From the NCBI RefSeq assembly GCF_037975245.1, contig NC_092573.1, positions 8,586,501-8,650,500 of the forward strand: a stretch of DNA of 64,000 nucleotides, read 5' to 3'. The notes beneath the pieces are model-generated. The model did not search any database, was not told where the DNA came from, and worked only from the letters and a program-made list of their open reading frames with translations. This DNA comes from Apostichopus japonicus. Its lineage: Eukaryota > Echinodermata > Holothuroidea > Aspidochirotida > Stichopodidae. How positions within the stretch are numbered: position 1 is the first letter of the stretch; the number at the start of each line of letters is the position of its first letter. Below, piece by piece: positions 48,701 through 57,845 of the stretch. The position numbers and the translations under genes are program-made.

Positions 48701-51700
48701 TGCAGTGCATTGTGGGAATCTGCATAGCACAAAAAAGGGTCAAAGCTATACAACCTGGCTGTATATCCCCACAGCATCACAGTTTCAACACAGTGCCTTA
48801 CCCGTTGAATGTGAAATCTCATTCCCTACACAATACCAGCAAGCAAATCTATTCTATTCATTTTAATAGAAAGTACATGTCACACATTCAAATGAAACTT
48901 TGTAATATACTACGTCACTTGAAAATTTCAGTAGTAAACATTTTGTGTAGCTGACTTAAATTTGTGGATATTTATCTAAAAAAAAAGAAGAATTTCAGCC
49001 CCCTTCTGATTAAATTGACATTAACCCAAGCTATTGCCTATGGCATGTCATAACTTCAACACAAATTCAAAAAATGCAAAATTACAAATATGCAAATTTA
49101 AAAAATGCAAATTTATTATGCAATTTTATTGAACATGTTTTACTGTAATCAAAAGTCATTGAGAACGCCGATGGGAGTGGATAGGATTTGATAGATTCAG
49201 AAAACTGCTAAAAACATGTAAGAGGTATTTGCCTTGCATATCATACACTACACATAATTCTTCTTGTTGGATCTTAATAGAAGATAAGGGTTTCCTTTAA
49301 AATGGCCCACCTTTTCCTTCTGTAGTTTTTCCACCTCTGTCTTGTTCATTAATAATAGTTCCTTCTTTTGTTTCATAAGTTCCTTGTTCTTCTGGGCGAG
49401 GCTCTGTTGGGAAATATTAACAATCATACTCATTGTTAAACAGAATGACAAACTGGGCTGTTTGGTCTATATATGCATTTATGGCCTGCAGTTTGCAGTG
49501 AAGGTTAATCTATTCAACAGTCTTGCCCCCATTTTGTGATAAAAAATAAAAAAATGAAAGAATAAATTAAATTTGGTTCAGTATTGACAATTTGGAAGAG
49601 GATCAAAGATGAGAATACCACACCTAGTGCAAAGTGATAAATATCTTGAGAGTCCGGTCGGACACAAGAGCAATGGTTTAGCTATGTCCCTCTTTTTCGA
49701 AAGTAAGACATAACAGAAAAAAGAGTTTTGGGATAGCTACATTCTTACTGGGACAAATTTCAGCAAAATGGTAGGTAGATATTATCAAGAAAATTATCAT
49801 TTCACTCATATACCCTGTAAATCATAGGTAATTCATTGGTTATTAACAGGCAAGCAAAACACCATTTTCTTGTGAATCACTATTTGTAGGTGTAGATGGA
49901 CAAGCCTTGTCTTATGGTAGTAGTTTATTCATTAATGATGTCAGTTAGCATTCCATTTCCGTGTGTCTTCAAAGAATTATTCTATAGCAATAAACATAAT
50001 TATGATATTGGACATAGCAATTATCCACTTTTCACCTCGCTGTACAAAAGTTGATTTCTGAACATTGTGAAACCACGGAAACATCTGGAATTCTCTCCCT
50101 ACATTATAGCTGGGTTATTAGTTACTACATAATCTAAGCTTAGTAAAAAAAAAGAAACTTTGGGGACTAAAAATGCAAATTCTTAGCAGTCAGATGTGAT
50201 GGTCGTCCAGCGATGTTGATGTACGATGGATATAAGCAGAAACTGCTCTAAAACTCACGGTTAAAGAAGACTCCCAATAATTCTTGAGCCCATCTACTTC
50301 TTGTTGATGGACCAATATAACCTGCTTAAAGGTTTTCACCTTCTCCTTGTACTGGGTCCGTAAACCGAGGACGAAAATGTTGAACTGAGACTGTGTATCC
50401 AAGATGCAAGAATAAAATAAAATAAAATAGATGACTGTCAGTAATTATATATCTGACTAAAAATTAAGTTACTTATTGGCATTAATATCTGCTGATAAAT
50501 AAGTATTAATTCAGGTCTCATGTATGGTACTTAAATCATATCTATTCTTTGACTGACTATTGCTATGCGACTTAACGTGTGTCTGAGTTCTTAATGTCCA
50601 TTGACAGAAGTTTGCAGGTGTCTTGTTTTTTTGTGTGTCTCTACTGGACACAGCAAACTCCACTAGCAGTAAGTAGCCAGAACTTTGAGGCCCTAAACAC
50701 ATCCTGCTTTATAATGTATAATTGGTATGGCTGCCTGCACTAAAGAGTAGCACACTTATTCACTTAACACAAAAAAATGAGGTGTTGACTTCTGGTAGGC
50801 AAACAGTGTCGATAAAATCACTAGCATTTCATGTACCTGAGTCTCATTCTCAATTTTTTTGTGGGCGTCTTGAATTTTGTGGACAATTTCGATGTGGTTA
50901 TCTTTCATCAGTTTCATGTCGTCGACCACTTTACCGATGGTATCTCGAGCCATCACGTAGGGTATGTAAGCCTGCTGTTGCTTGGCGGGTTGCGGGGGAG
51001 CTATTCGAGTCGAAGCCCTTGATACTACGCTTCTGGAATCTGGAAAGACAACAAATGTAAGAATTATAGGGACAAATTAAAGGACAAAAACATAAAAATA
51101 GCATTCCATGGTGATAATAGCTATAGAATATTTCATTTTAAAGGGGATGTGACAGGCAAATAGAGATATTTGAAAGAGGACCATAGTGGAACAAGTGGTA
51201 AAAAAACTTGTTCTAAATTGGTAAATGCTTAGAGTTTAAAGAAGGAGTTTTTCTTCTTGCAGAGCTCTCATGGCCGTAATCTGCCCATTGCTTAAAGTTC
51301 CTTAAAATAAAAAACACATTAAAAAAAATCTTCATTGGGAAAAACACAAAATATGATTGTGGTTTAAGATTGATACAGTTACCTAATAACTGTAGCACTA
51401 AAGAATTAACAGATCCCAAATTAAAGCTACCCTCTAAATCCTTGTCGAGCTTTATAAAGCTCGATGAGGATTTAGAGGTTAGCTTTAATTTGGGACCTGT
51501 AAGACTGCATTAAAAAAAAAAAGAAAAAAAAAGAGGAAAATAGGGAAAGAAAGAAACCAACAAACACTTTTACTAAGGTCATGAATTCTCGCAACTTTGA
51601 CGTTTCTTTCAATTCTCATAATAATAGGAAGATCGCTAGGGTAACTTCAAGCAACATTTTTATCGTTCTTTGGAAACCACATTTTGACAAACCTACCAAG

Positions 51701-54700
51701 TATCATTCAAACTAAGATCATACTGATTGATAAAACTACCACAAGATTAGGAGTAATCACTCATTCCATTGGAATGTAATCATTTCAATATCCAAGGACA
51801 CTTCTCATGGTAGTATAAGTTGTGTATATAGACAAAAATGACATCAAAAACATTTTTCAAAAAATATGAATTTGTCTTTACCACTTCAGGGAAACACTGA
51901 CACTAATAAACTGCATTCAAACACAGACAGTGGTACAGAATGACAATGACAAATTTACCCAAATATTAGAAAAATGCTGCTTTTATGACAATTTGTAATG
52001 CCCTTAACCTGTATCATCATCTGACTCACCATCTGCAATTTTCGAAGTGCCCGTTGTTTTTCCGTCTACTTTCGGGGCCGCTGGTGTCACCTTGCTTGAG
52101 CCGGGCGTGGTCATCCCGTCGACCCTCTGGTCCTCGGCAGCCTCCTTGACACTGATCACAGACCTCATACTGGGAACGCTACCCATGTGTGCCCCCTCCC
52201 CGGGAGAGCGATTACGTAGAGGGGTTGCCCTGCCTCCCGACGGTGGTCGTGGTACCTGTTTGGTGGGCTCTTCATTCTTACCGTTATCACTCCAGGCTGC
52301 GAGACAAGAAGACAACAAAATATCTTGATATGTTTCAAAACAATCTATTAACTTGAGCAAAATAAAACAGAAAGCATAAGAAAAAAGACTCTCATATAAA
52401 ATATTATACTATGGGTCCTATAACCACTTCTACCAATAGTTTCCACTTACAGGATGAATCTTTAATGACCTTACAAGAATACATATTGCAGTTGCAATGT
52501 AAAGGTCATGTTGTTGCTATGCATGGAAATGCTGTACTAGTTAAGTTTAAATCACAGTAGGTAACAAGGGATTCAAAACTAATTTGTTCAACAGTGTTCA
52601 ACTACAGGAACTACAGAATGCTCAATCATCAATTAAACTTTACCTACAGGAATTCTCAAGTGTAAAATTAACCTAAAATCCACAAATAGTTTTTAGTGCC
52701 ATATTTTTCTCATTTTAATGTGAAACATCCCATTGCGAGTAAAAACCATCTCGATAACATCAAAATGTTAGAACCGCCAGAACTATTCTCTGCAAGTGCA
52801 ATCCAGACGACATTTGTGATATCATATTTCATTACATCATAGTAATTTTGGTGATACATAATGGCATGAAATATATCCTTTAACCGCTACCTTCATGATA
52901 AGTCTAGACATATAAACAAACCCACTTCCATTGGCAAAAGGTGGTTTTTGGTTTCTGTAACCACAGTTTGAAGGCTGACATTTGATCTTAAATGACAGAG
53001 CAGAACTGTTTTCATGTAGGATGCGAATAGAATCGTGAGAGGGTTACAAGGGTTAAAGAGGGAGGGGTTAAAGATGGAGGGGCTGAAGGGTTTCACAGCT
53101 AATTCCTGATTTAAAATACTGTACCTTCGACAGGCTCTGGTTTCTGCAATTCTTTAGGCTCTTGTGCAGGCAACACTGCATCTGTTGGTGCCACAGAATT
53201 TGTTTTCAGTTTGTGGCTGAGACTTGGGGATGCTGACCTAACAGATTTAGGCGAGACAGGGCGTTCAAGCTTAGGGGTCGAAGGCCTGCTACCTCTAGAT
53301 GAGGGACCGGCAGTATCCGTGACCTGTTGGACAGGAACAAAGCATACAGGTAAACGATAATGTAAACCAGATAGCCAAGATGCTTTTTAACAGATGTGAG
53401 AACATTGACATAACTGTGCATAGAGTAACATAGACATATCAAATGTTCATCAAAGACTGACATGCTGGAAGTATATCTGTTGACCTCAAGTAAACTTTGT
53501 CCTCCACAGAAAACATGAGGGCTCTTGTACTCAATAAGGTGGATCCACATACTCAGTATGAAGTTCATCCATGTGATAACTTTTGAGTTTTTGATTTTAC
53601 AAGGTTTTCAGACCTCTGTTGGCCTCAAAAGAAAACAATGGCATTCTTGTGCCCAGTAAGCCCAAGTATCAAATATGAAGTTCCCAACCATATAGTTTTG
53701 AGTTATCATGTTTACAAGCTAAGAATCCACACACACACACACATACACCCACACATGTTTGTATTACATTTAGACCGAGGACCCCATTGTATTTTCCATT
53801 GTTCAAATCCACGTACCCTAACCTTAACAATACCCCATACAATAGAATTCTTCCGAGGACGTGGTGATTCTTTAGAAATCACAACCGAGGACCTGAAATT
53901 CTTTTGTTTAAGTCCTCGGTCAGATAGCAAAACAAACGCACACACACAAGCCACACATTAATATGAATCATTTATTAACATTCTATTGCACTGAATTACA
54001 TGTTTCTCTCACATCAAAATGTGTCTTAGCCTAACTTTATAGAGGTTGTCCAACTGAAAACTTTAGTATTCGGTTGGTTTTCTACACAGTCTAGAAATGA
54101 TCTTTCGACACTGAAGTGTGATTTAAGCACCTGACTATCGACTCACCTCATATTAATACTGCAAGTGCAAGCAACTAATGAGAAGCAAAATTAATAGTGA
54201 CTCTGATGAATGAAGCTATAGAAGAAAGCAAATCTGGCTTTAACTATTTTTTTTAACTTAAAACATATCAGCTAACATGTGACAAATGGCTAATTAAAAG
54301 CAGAACCCTCAAAACAGATTCATGAGAAGAAAAAAAACTATTTTCTAAAGTCTCTACCTTCATGTCAGCTGCTTCTCTGACGGACACAACACTGCTTCCC
54401 TTTGGGGAAAGAAACTGCACAGGGGTGGACGATCGTTCATTATCTTTTAACTTGGCCACATCTGTAGGATCTTCCTTCACCCATGCTGTTATGTAGAACA
54501 ATGATTAGCAGACGAAATGACATAGACTGGTGTATGAGGAGAACATTGTAAGATAATACATATGAGGGAAGGGAGTGGAGGGGGGAGGGAAGAGCCATCT
54601 TTGGAAAGGCAAATATTGTACACTGATAAATTATGTTCTAAAGGGTAGATCTAATAAAAGTTTTGTTTCTTTTCAAACTTACAGTTGTACGATTTGGCAG

Positions 54701-54767
54701 ATGATGGTCTTTCCTGCACTGAGGCAGGTCTTGGGGCTACTTTTGCATTTGTGTTTGAGGTTGACAT
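24671..54767 (-). CDS. Kinesin-C / KCBP-like C-terminal (kinesin-14) motor, 31 coding exons
   Basis: All exons join in phase to 1652 residues plus stop, close to the length I remember for sea urchin kinesin-C. Layout: Ser/Pro/Lys-rich N-terminus (1-250), long interrupted coiled coil (about 280-1280), neck [19 protein letters not shown], motor about 1291-1625, short acidic tail. Key motor residues are present: P-loop GQTGSGKT (1373-1380), switch I NAESSRSH (1488-1495), switch II DLAGSE (1521-1526). A C-terminal motor with this neck implies minus-end-directed movement. The MyTH4-FERM region of plant KCBP is absent, as expected for the animal form. The basic helix LKNIISKLK at the end could bind calmodulin but is short. 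Two introns use apparent GC donors. The upstream noncoding exon is not mapped. Confidence 0.92.
25314..25392 (-). CDS. Kinesin exon 30 (residues 1607-1633)
   Basis: Acceptor caacatacag; donor AAAAT then gtaagtc. Encodes [20 protein letters not shown] and IARLKN, the last motor helix and start of the C-terminal extension. Confidence 0.92.
25952..26154 (-). CDS. Kinesin exon 29 (residues 1540-1606), motor
   Basis: Acceptor catttacag; donor CTAAC then gtgagt, phase 2. Contains [35 protein letters not shown] and MFVNISPA, the relay and microtubule-binding elements of the kinesin motor. Confidence 0.95.
26392..26552 (-). CDS. Kinesin exon 28 (residues 1486-1539), switch I and II
   Basis: Acceptor ccctcatctcag. 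Contains [11 protein letters not shown] (switch I) and [12 protein letters not shown] (switch II). The exon must end at EQLK to join EANSINKSL, which places the 5' splice site at AAG followed by gcgagaga: an apparent GC donor at 26390-26391. Confidence 0.93.
27395..27533 (-). CDS. Kinesin exon 27 (residues 1440-1485), motor
   Basis: Acceptor cattttgacag; donor ACAA then gtaaga, phase 1. Encodes [20 protein letters not shown] and the helix leading to switch I (ENRHVAST). Confidence 0.94.
28707..28794 (-). CDS. Kinesin exon 26 (residues 1410-1439), motor
   Basis: Acceptor cttattctag; donor TCAGAT then gtaagtg. Encodes [19 protein letters not shown], the conserved strand-helix segment of kinesin motors (usually VS.LEIYNE..RDLL). 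Confidence 0.94.
29109..29272 (-). CDS. Kinesin exon 25 (residues 1356-1409), P-loop
   Basis: Acceptor tttcccccccag; donor AACAA then gtgagt, phase 2. Contains [20 protein letters not shown], the ATP-binding P-loop, and the loop L5 region [14 protein letters not shown]. Confidence 0.96.
29894..30028 (-). CDS. Kinesin exon 24 (residues 1311-1355), motor
   Basis: Acceptor ttaattcacag; donor ACAAAT then gtgagt. Encodes [20 protein letters not shown], the canonical F.FD.VF....SQ..VF motif. Confidence 0.95.
30535..32594. repeat. 71-bp satellite array, about 29 copies, in the intron after kinesin exon 23
   Basis: The unit reads GGTATTTAGGACTGAGTAAA, GCAAATCATATACTATTCCT, TGTACAGAAAAGATCTCATA, TGGAACTCTAA. 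Copies differ by a few substitutions. From about 31.86 kb two unit types (one with ATACTATCCCTTATACAGG, one with TTTACTATTCCTT) largely alternate, forming a dimeric higher-order repeat. The array stops only about 20 bases short of the exon 23 donor. The CACATGG variants create ATGTGAGATC, a donor-like string, on the transcribed strand. Confidence 0.97.
32614..32712 (-). CDS. Kinesin exon 23 (residues 1278-1310), neck and motor start
   Basis: Acceptor ttttttgcag; donor GAAAGG then gtgagt. Encodes [20 protein letters not shown] then ARPL, the neck-motor junction typical of minus-end-directed, KCBP-like kinesin-14s. Confidence 0.96.
32823..32996 (-). CDS. Kinesin exon 22 (residues 1220-1277), coiled coil
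   Basis: Acceptor tttcccacag; donor AAAGG then gtgagtg. Heptad-like helix ([20 protein letters not shown]) immediately before the neck. Confidence 0.9.
33574..33705 (-). CDS. Kinesin exon 21 (residues 1176-1219), coiled coil
   Basis: Acceptor tttcttcacag; donor ACAAAG then gtaaaa. Encodes [20 protein letters not shown] and on; regular heptads. Confidence 0.9.
34493..34633 (-). CDS. Kinesin exon 20 (residues 1129-1175), coiled coil
   Basis: Acceptor actgattag; donor GCTGAT then gtaagt. Encodes [20 protein letters not shown] and on. Confidence 0.88.
34870..35455. repeat. 90-bp tandem repeat carrying exon 19 3' end and donor, part 1
   Basis: GCTCCTCCTACCTCACAGAG recurs at exactly 90-base spacing from 34908 (34998, 35088, 35178, 35268, 35358), and its first bases at 35448 begin a unit cut by a transposon. 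On the minus strand each unit reads [12 protein letters not shown], then a GTAAGG donor-like site, then [15 protein letters not shown]. It is a duplicate of the last 39 bases of kinesin exon 19 plus downstream intron. Some units have a stop in the through-frame (VK then TAG or TGA), others are open. Confidence 0.95.
36660..37085 (-). pseudogene. Coding-like exons carried by TIR element 2
   Basis: On the minus strand, [20 protein letters not shown] and on to [13 protein letters not shown] ends at a donor (AAGCAAG, then gtacct). After a short gap a second segment has [17 protein letters not shown] and [17 protein letters not shown]. Four Cys in a CxxC...CxxC arrangement suggest a small zinc-binding fold. 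A weak match to the second segment (PGCDLNTRAVH) occurs on the minus strand of element 1 near 12.22 kb. This is either a remnant of the element's own gene or captured host sequence. Confidence 0.4.
38093..38313 (+). repeat. Core block shared by the two large TIR elements (copy 2)
   Basis: Matches 13955-14168 over about 200 bases, including GAAGTTTTACGTAAGCGGAG and the ending ATCGTAAG, with scattered substitutions and small indels. Confidence 0.8.
39048..39230. repeat. 90-bp tandem repeat, part 2 (transposon-distal side, reaching into exon 19)
   Basis: Two or so further units continue the array seen at 34870-35455. The last overlaps the 3' end of kinesin exon 19. One unit has lost a few bases (CTCCAACCTCACAGAGAAGC). 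Confidence 0.9.
39186..39377 (-). CDS. Kinesin exon 19 (residues 1065-1128), coiled coil with repeat-derived end
   Basis: Acceptor catttgatag. Encodes a coiled coil ([20 protein letters not shown]), then an Ala/Gly-rich end [12 protein letters not shown], then the donor gtaagg. The Ala/Gly tail and donor are the segment amplified in the neighbouring 90-bp array, so which donor is used is uncertain. Confidence 0.82.
39478..39762 (-). mobile_element. tRNA-derived SINE
   Basis: Minus strand: tRNA-like head with A-box GTGGTCAAGTGGTTAAGGC and B-box GGTTTGAGTCCTGGTCA. A body with TGTGTCCTTGGGCAGAGCAT and GGTGTATAAATGGGGACC follows. The tail reads GTGCTTTATAAAT. This is a familiar invertebrate SINE layout. 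Confidence 0.85.
40092..40229 (-). CDS. Kinesin exon 18 (residues 1019-1064), coiled coil
   Basis: Acceptor gaaatgcttag; donor CACCAG then gtaaga. Encodes [20 protein letters not shown]. Confidence 0.88.
40961..41065 (-). CDS. Kinesin exon 17 (residues 984-1018), coiled coil
   Basis: Acceptor tgtttacag; donor AAACTT then gtgagt. Encodes [20 protein letters not shown] and on. Confidence 0.88.
41066..41865 (-). other. Kinesin intron, no recognised feature
   Basis: AT-rich sequence between exons 16 and 17. I see no repeat or coding signal. Confidence 0.5.
41866..42090 (-). CDS. Kinesin exon 16 (residues 909-983), coiled coil
   Basis: Acceptor atctcttacag; donor ACCAAG then gtaaga. Encodes a charged helix ([20 protein letters not shown]) with an Ala-rich break ([10 protein letters not shown]). 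Confidence 0.92.
42318..42583 (-). CDS. Kinesin exon 15 (residues 820-908), coiled coil with Pro/Gly hinge
   Basis: Acceptor ttgtcatcag; donor GTTGAG then gtgagt. A heptad region ([20 protein letters not shown]) is followed by a flexible [14 protein letters not shown] hinge, a likely bend in the rod. Confidence 0.92.
42693..42930 (+). mobile_element. tRNA-derived SINE, plus orientation
   Basis: Head AGTGTTAGCTAAGACAAC with B-box GGTTCGAGTCACTCC. Body TATGTCGTCCAGTTACAGGG and AGACTGACTTCCGTCAGCTC. End GCAGGAGGATCTAAAATACA. About 85-90% like the inverted copy at 43759-43993 by eye. Confidence 0.88.
43191..43345 (-). CDS. Kinesin exon 14 (residues 768-819), coiled coil
   Basis: Acceptor aaattcacag; donor GTCAGCA then gtaagt. 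155 nt, so skipping would shift the frame. Encodes [20 protein letters not shown] and on. An inverted SINE pair flanks it. Confidence 0.9.
43759..43993 (-). mobile_element. tRNA-derived SINE, minus orientation
   Basis: Reverse-complement copy of the SINE at 42693-42930. Its better-preserved head AGTGTTAGCTCAGTGGTTAA shows the A-box clearly. Confidence 0.88.
44198..44376 (-). CDS. Kinesin exon 13 (residues 709-767), coiled coil
   Basis: Acceptor caatttatag; donor GACAG then gtttga, phase 2. Encodes [20 protein letters not shown] and on. Confidence 0.9.
44993..45220 (-). CDS. Kinesin exon 12 (residues 633-708), coiled coil
   Basis: Acceptor tttgttaaaaag; donor CAAGAG then gtgggt. Encodes [20 protein letters not shown] and a non-helical [14 protein letters not shown] end. 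Confidence 0.9.
45778..45937 (-). CDS. Kinesin exon 11 (residues 579-632), coiled coil with Pro/Glu linker
   Basis: Acceptor tttttcatag; donor GTAGAG then gtaagt. Encodes [20 protein letters not shown] then the linker [16 protein letters not shown]. Confidence 0.9.
46463..46686 (-). CDS. Kinesin exon 10 (residues 505-578), coiled coil
   Basis: Acceptor cttctgtctcag; donor GACAG then gtattg, phase 2. Encodes [20 protein letters not shown] and on. Confidence 0.92.
46687..47520 (-). other. Kinesin intron with poly-T run and G-rich tract
   Basis: Contains a T22-type run at about 46791-46812, GGAGG repeats at 46876-46920 and a second T-run at about 47381-47396. No other feature is seen. Confidence 0.5.
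47521..47793 (-). CDS. Kinesin exon 9 (residues 414-504), coiled coil and linker
   Basis: Acceptor ctcacatacag; donor CAGAAG then gtttgt. A helix ([20 protein letters not shown]) and a 45-residue flexible stretch rich in Gly/Ser/Val precede another helix ([16 protein letters not shown]). Confidence 0.92.
48315..48425 (-). CDS. Kinesin exon 8 (residues 377-413), apparent GC donor
   Basis: Acceptor acttctgcag. Encodes [20 protein letters not shown] and ends EDEKK. No GT is available. AAA followed by gcaagc at 48313-48314 keeps the phase with exon 9 and fits a GC-AG intron. Confidence 0.82.
49311..49403 (-). CDS. Kinesin exon 7 (residues 346-376), coiled coil
   Basis: Acceptor tttcccaacag; donor GAAAAG then gtgggc. 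Encodes [20 protein letters not shown]. Confidence 0.88.
50259..50390 (-). CDS. Kinesin exon 6 (residues 302-345)
   Basis: Acceptor tggatacacag; donor TTAACC then gtgagt. Encodes [20 protein letters not shown] and an aromatic KNYWESSLT end. Confidence 0.88.
50837..51039 (-). CDS. Kinesin exon 5 (residues 234-301)
   Basis: Acceptor tgtctttccag; donor ACTCAG then gtacat. A basic, Pro-containing start ([16 protein letters not shown]) leads into the first coiled coil ([20 protein letters not shown]). Confidence 0.9.
51414..51495. repeat. Near-perfect 82-bp palindrome in a kinesin intron
   Basis: Two 41-bp arms match at 38 positions with no spacer. The left arm starts TCCCAAATTAAAGCTACCCT, and the centre is GAGCTTTATAAAGCTC. 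Arms may extend a few bases further (ACAGATCCC against GGGACCTGT). It could be a MITE or a foldback. Confidence 0.9.
52009..52296 (-). CDS. Kinesin exon 4 (residues 138-233), Ser/Pro-rich N-terminal region
   Basis: Acceptor cttgtctcgcag; donor ATACAG then gttaag. Encodes a basic Pro/Arg segment ([20 protein letters not shown]), a conserved-looking [14 protein letters not shown], and an acidic GESDDDTG end. Disordered; several SP/TP phosphosite-like pairs are present. Confidence 0.9.
52297..53124 (-). other. Kinesin intron, no recognised feature
   Basis: AT-rich sequence between exons 3 and 4, with no repeat or coding signal. Confidence 0.5.
53125..53323 (-). CDS. Kinesin exon 3 (residues 72-137), Ser/Pro-rich N-terminal region
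   Basis: Acceptor tgtccaacag; donor GTCGAAG then gtacag. Encodes [20 protein letters not shown], with repeated SP/TP sites in a basic context typical of microtubule-binding, cell-cycle-regulated tails. Confidence 0.9.
53324..54357 (-). other. Kinesin intron with CA repeat
   Basis: Contains ACACACACAC simple sequence at about 53730-53755 and 53937-53958, with two CCGAGGAC copies between. Nothing else is recognised. Confidence 0.5.
54358..54485 (-). CDS. Kinesin exon 2 (residues 29-71)
   Basis: Acceptor ctacataacag; donor ATGAAG then gtagag. Encodes [15 protein letters not shown] and then [11 protein letters not shown], which echoes [10 protein letters not shown] in exon 4. Confidence 0.9.
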
Positions 54768-54802
54768 TATTCTAACCACAGAAATCTCCTCTTATTCACC
54801 AC
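54683..54802 (-). CDS. Kinesin exon 1 (start codon, residues 1-28, plus 35 nt of 5' UTR)
   Basis: ATG at 54765-54767. Encodes [20 protein letters not shown] and on; donor AACT then gtaagt. The exon begins at an acceptor (tttccttacag) at 54803, so at least one noncoding exon lies upstream. The 5' UTR has an in-frame TAG and TAA just before the ATG, which supports this start. Confidence 0.88.
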
Positions 54803-56700
54803 CTGTAAGGAAAGAAGAAATGAGAAAAATAATTTAGATGTGAAGCAATTTAGGCATATTCGGGAAACAGGGTAAGAATGTGTGTTGTTGATAAGGAAAT
54901 GAAACGAGTGTTAAAAATTGTGATTAATAAAACTAGATATGATATGAAATGTGTTGTGTTCAAAATTAAGGCTATGCAGTGATCAAAATAGATTATGATT
55001 CTGAACACTTTCCAGCCATCAGTGAATATTTATGAAAATAAAGCAGACCAGATTTGACACAATTTTCACAAAATGAGTTATAACAACACTACGAAAACTG
55101 ATGACATTAACAAAAATACGATGATACAGTTTTCTGTGTTCCAAGTTCTTGAGAAATTATAACTGTCAACGACAGTATTTTCTTACAATATGTCCTAACA
55201 TTATGATTTACGTGTAACAACCATACGATAGGCTGATCACTGTCTTTACAAGTTAACGATAACGGTGACATTGGTCAAAGCTTTCGCGAAGAGCTTTGTA
55301 GTGTACAATGAGTATGGGAAATGCCAAATCTGTTCAGATAGCATCTGAATTATCTGCCAAGCAAATTATTGCAAAATATTGATTTAATACTTGGAACATG
55401 TCTCCTGATTATCACGTAGTTAGTGGTTTCTTACATACAACTTCAATGTGCTGTACTGCATTATTAATACTTGTCAGCTCCTAATGCATATTTGGCAGAT
55501 TCGGCAGTCTAAAACTACTGTAGTTTGGTCTACCCAGAAACATTTACCCTGGTATAGTAACCCTTCATGAAAATTTGTACAATTCTCAGTGGTGACACTG
55601 CGATATTCACAGGTTGTTCAGCCTACTGTAACTAATTTTGATATCCACCATGTATAATTGGGCCATACCATATCAATTCACCTCAAAAAGGTAAAGATAA
55701 ATACACCACCATCTGGTGAAAATGGATCGGGCCTACAAAGTTTAAAGGCCCAATGCAGATGGGAAAGGTGTCTTTTTAAAGCTAATGCAAAGGGGACTTT
55801 CAATTATCATGTTGGCTACATTAATAAATAATTGACCGTTGGACCTTCACTTTGACCTTGGAAATGTCCTTGCGCAACCATTTTGTTTTCTTCAAAATTC
55901 AAAATTTTGAGATATCCTACCTATAATTTCAAAGAAATGTTTCATTGTTTCTTATCTTTTGAAGCTCTGAAACAGGCACTTTAAAATAGTCATCTCTGCA
56001 ATAATATAAAGTTATAATGCAAAATACACTGAGTTACAAATTGTAATGCAAAGAGAGTGATGTTGCAGTTGAATGCTCTCTTGTATTACTAATTACGCAA
56101 ATAGGTTTGTGTGTCACTTTTTCTGCATCTTCACTGCCCAATACATTAGCTTTACAATGGTGTATTTTCCATAATGTTATGTGACATGGAATGACCCACT
56201 TGTAATACCATATGCATGTAACTACACTGTTTTAATGACAACTTGTGTGAGGGAGCTCCTACGATTGACCACTGCGTTGACTGATACTGACCACCCCTGT
56301 GAGTTGACAGATCTACTGACCACCTGCTGTGGACAATATGACCATGAAATGTCCTATATCTCATCTCTTGTTAGTTTCACTCATACTGTATATCGTTTCC
56401 TCCTTGTCAGAGTCAGACTTGGTAACCGATCGAATAAACACACATCGAGATACATTTTAAGAGTTGAGTTTTACTTTGATCTTTTATGTGTTCTCATACA
56501 TTGTTTACTTGAGTGAACATGACAGTTTTTTCACTTGCACTTTTCACTTATTTTCACTTACATCTTAATATGATTCCGTTTTTGCACTTTTCCTTAAATG
56601 GTATAATGAACGTGGAGTGATTAAGATTTTGTCCCATTTTTTTTATAAAAGTTCTGTAAATATTGAAAATTTTCTCTTAAAAGCATGCAAAAATTGGACC
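54803..56700 (-). other. Presumed 5' intron of the kinesin gene
   Basis: Sequence between the acceptor of exon 1 and the probable promoter region. No repeats or coding signals are recognised. Confidence 0.45.
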
Positions 56701-56734
56701 CAAATATACTTTAAAGTATTCCTTTCCATGCTCT

Positions 56735-57720
56735 TAGGCCTAAGTTCCCTAACATTTGACTTGCAAGATTTGCCTGCGGTACATAGTCTTTAGTAAATAG
56801 TAGAGCACCTTGGTAACCATTGCAAAACTATTTTGTATTTAGCAGTCAATTTGCTGTTCGATTCACTTCACTTTTGAATGAAACATTGACCGAATTTCGG
56901 CTCAACTAGGCACAAGCCACTGTCAGGCTAGGCCTATATTATATGTCAGTATTGCGAAGTTCGGAACACTGCGAATTTCGGACACCCCTAAGAAATACAC
57001 GATTTCACCATGACAACCTATAGCAACAGCCAATTTCACAAAAAACTACAAAGCAACAGTTATTTGCTCTCCAAAATGACCTGTGTGCAAGTAAGTACTT
57101 ACATATTTGTCAATAAAATGAGAGAGATCTATGAAGTCTGTTATAATTACTGAAAGAGCAACTTCGCCACCAATTTTATCACCAGCGTCACACTGTGGGT
57201 TGGGTGTCCGAACTTCACAATACTCTAGCAAAGAAATATAGGCTATACCAGTTCCACAATCACGAAGAATCTTCTTGGAATACAACGTGAAAACAGTTTG
57301 CAGGAAATAAAGTTTGGCCGTGTATCGTAATATAACACAATTCTCCCACCATATCAAGTATATTTTCAGGTGATTAAGACCAGAAGATAAAGTTTAAGGG
57401 TGTTTTAAGGCTTAGCCTAGGTGTCCGAACTTCGAAGTGTCCATGCAACTGGTCCTTTGTTTTTTCCACCAAAAATACTCCACGGCACCTAGGTCTAGCA
57501 AATTTACTGTAGGGTATACGTTTGGGTCGAACTGGGCTAGTCTACCCCGACTCATTATGCCTAGTTCTTCATATATAAACAGACTAGCCTAGGCCGGTAT
57601 GATTCACACTGCGCACTAAAGTTATTCCCGAAAGCTAGCCTACCGTAGGCGTAACGTCAAAGTGCGTGTCGATAATGTAGACTAACGTTAAGCCTAGCCT
57701 AGCATTTGTTAGATCTAGCT
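56735..57720. promoter_or_regulatory. TAGGCCTA motif cloud near the kinesin gene start
   Basis: Contains TTAGGCCTAAG, GGCTAGGCCTATA, GGCTTAGCCTAGG, ACTAGCCTAGGCC, GCTAGCCTACCGTAGGC and GTTAAGCCTAGCCTAGC. The phrase GTCCGAACTTC also recurs (57210 and 57423 areas). It resembles the cloud at 8.9-9.4 kb. Confidence 0.35.
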
Positions 57721-57845
57721 CCTTTTCGAGTGCAGAGCTCAGTTAACAGGCCAAAATTTCAACGTTGGAAACTTTTAATAATTAAAACATACATTGGTTC
57801 TACCATTAAGTTTCAACTTTACAGCAATACATACATATTGGAAAA

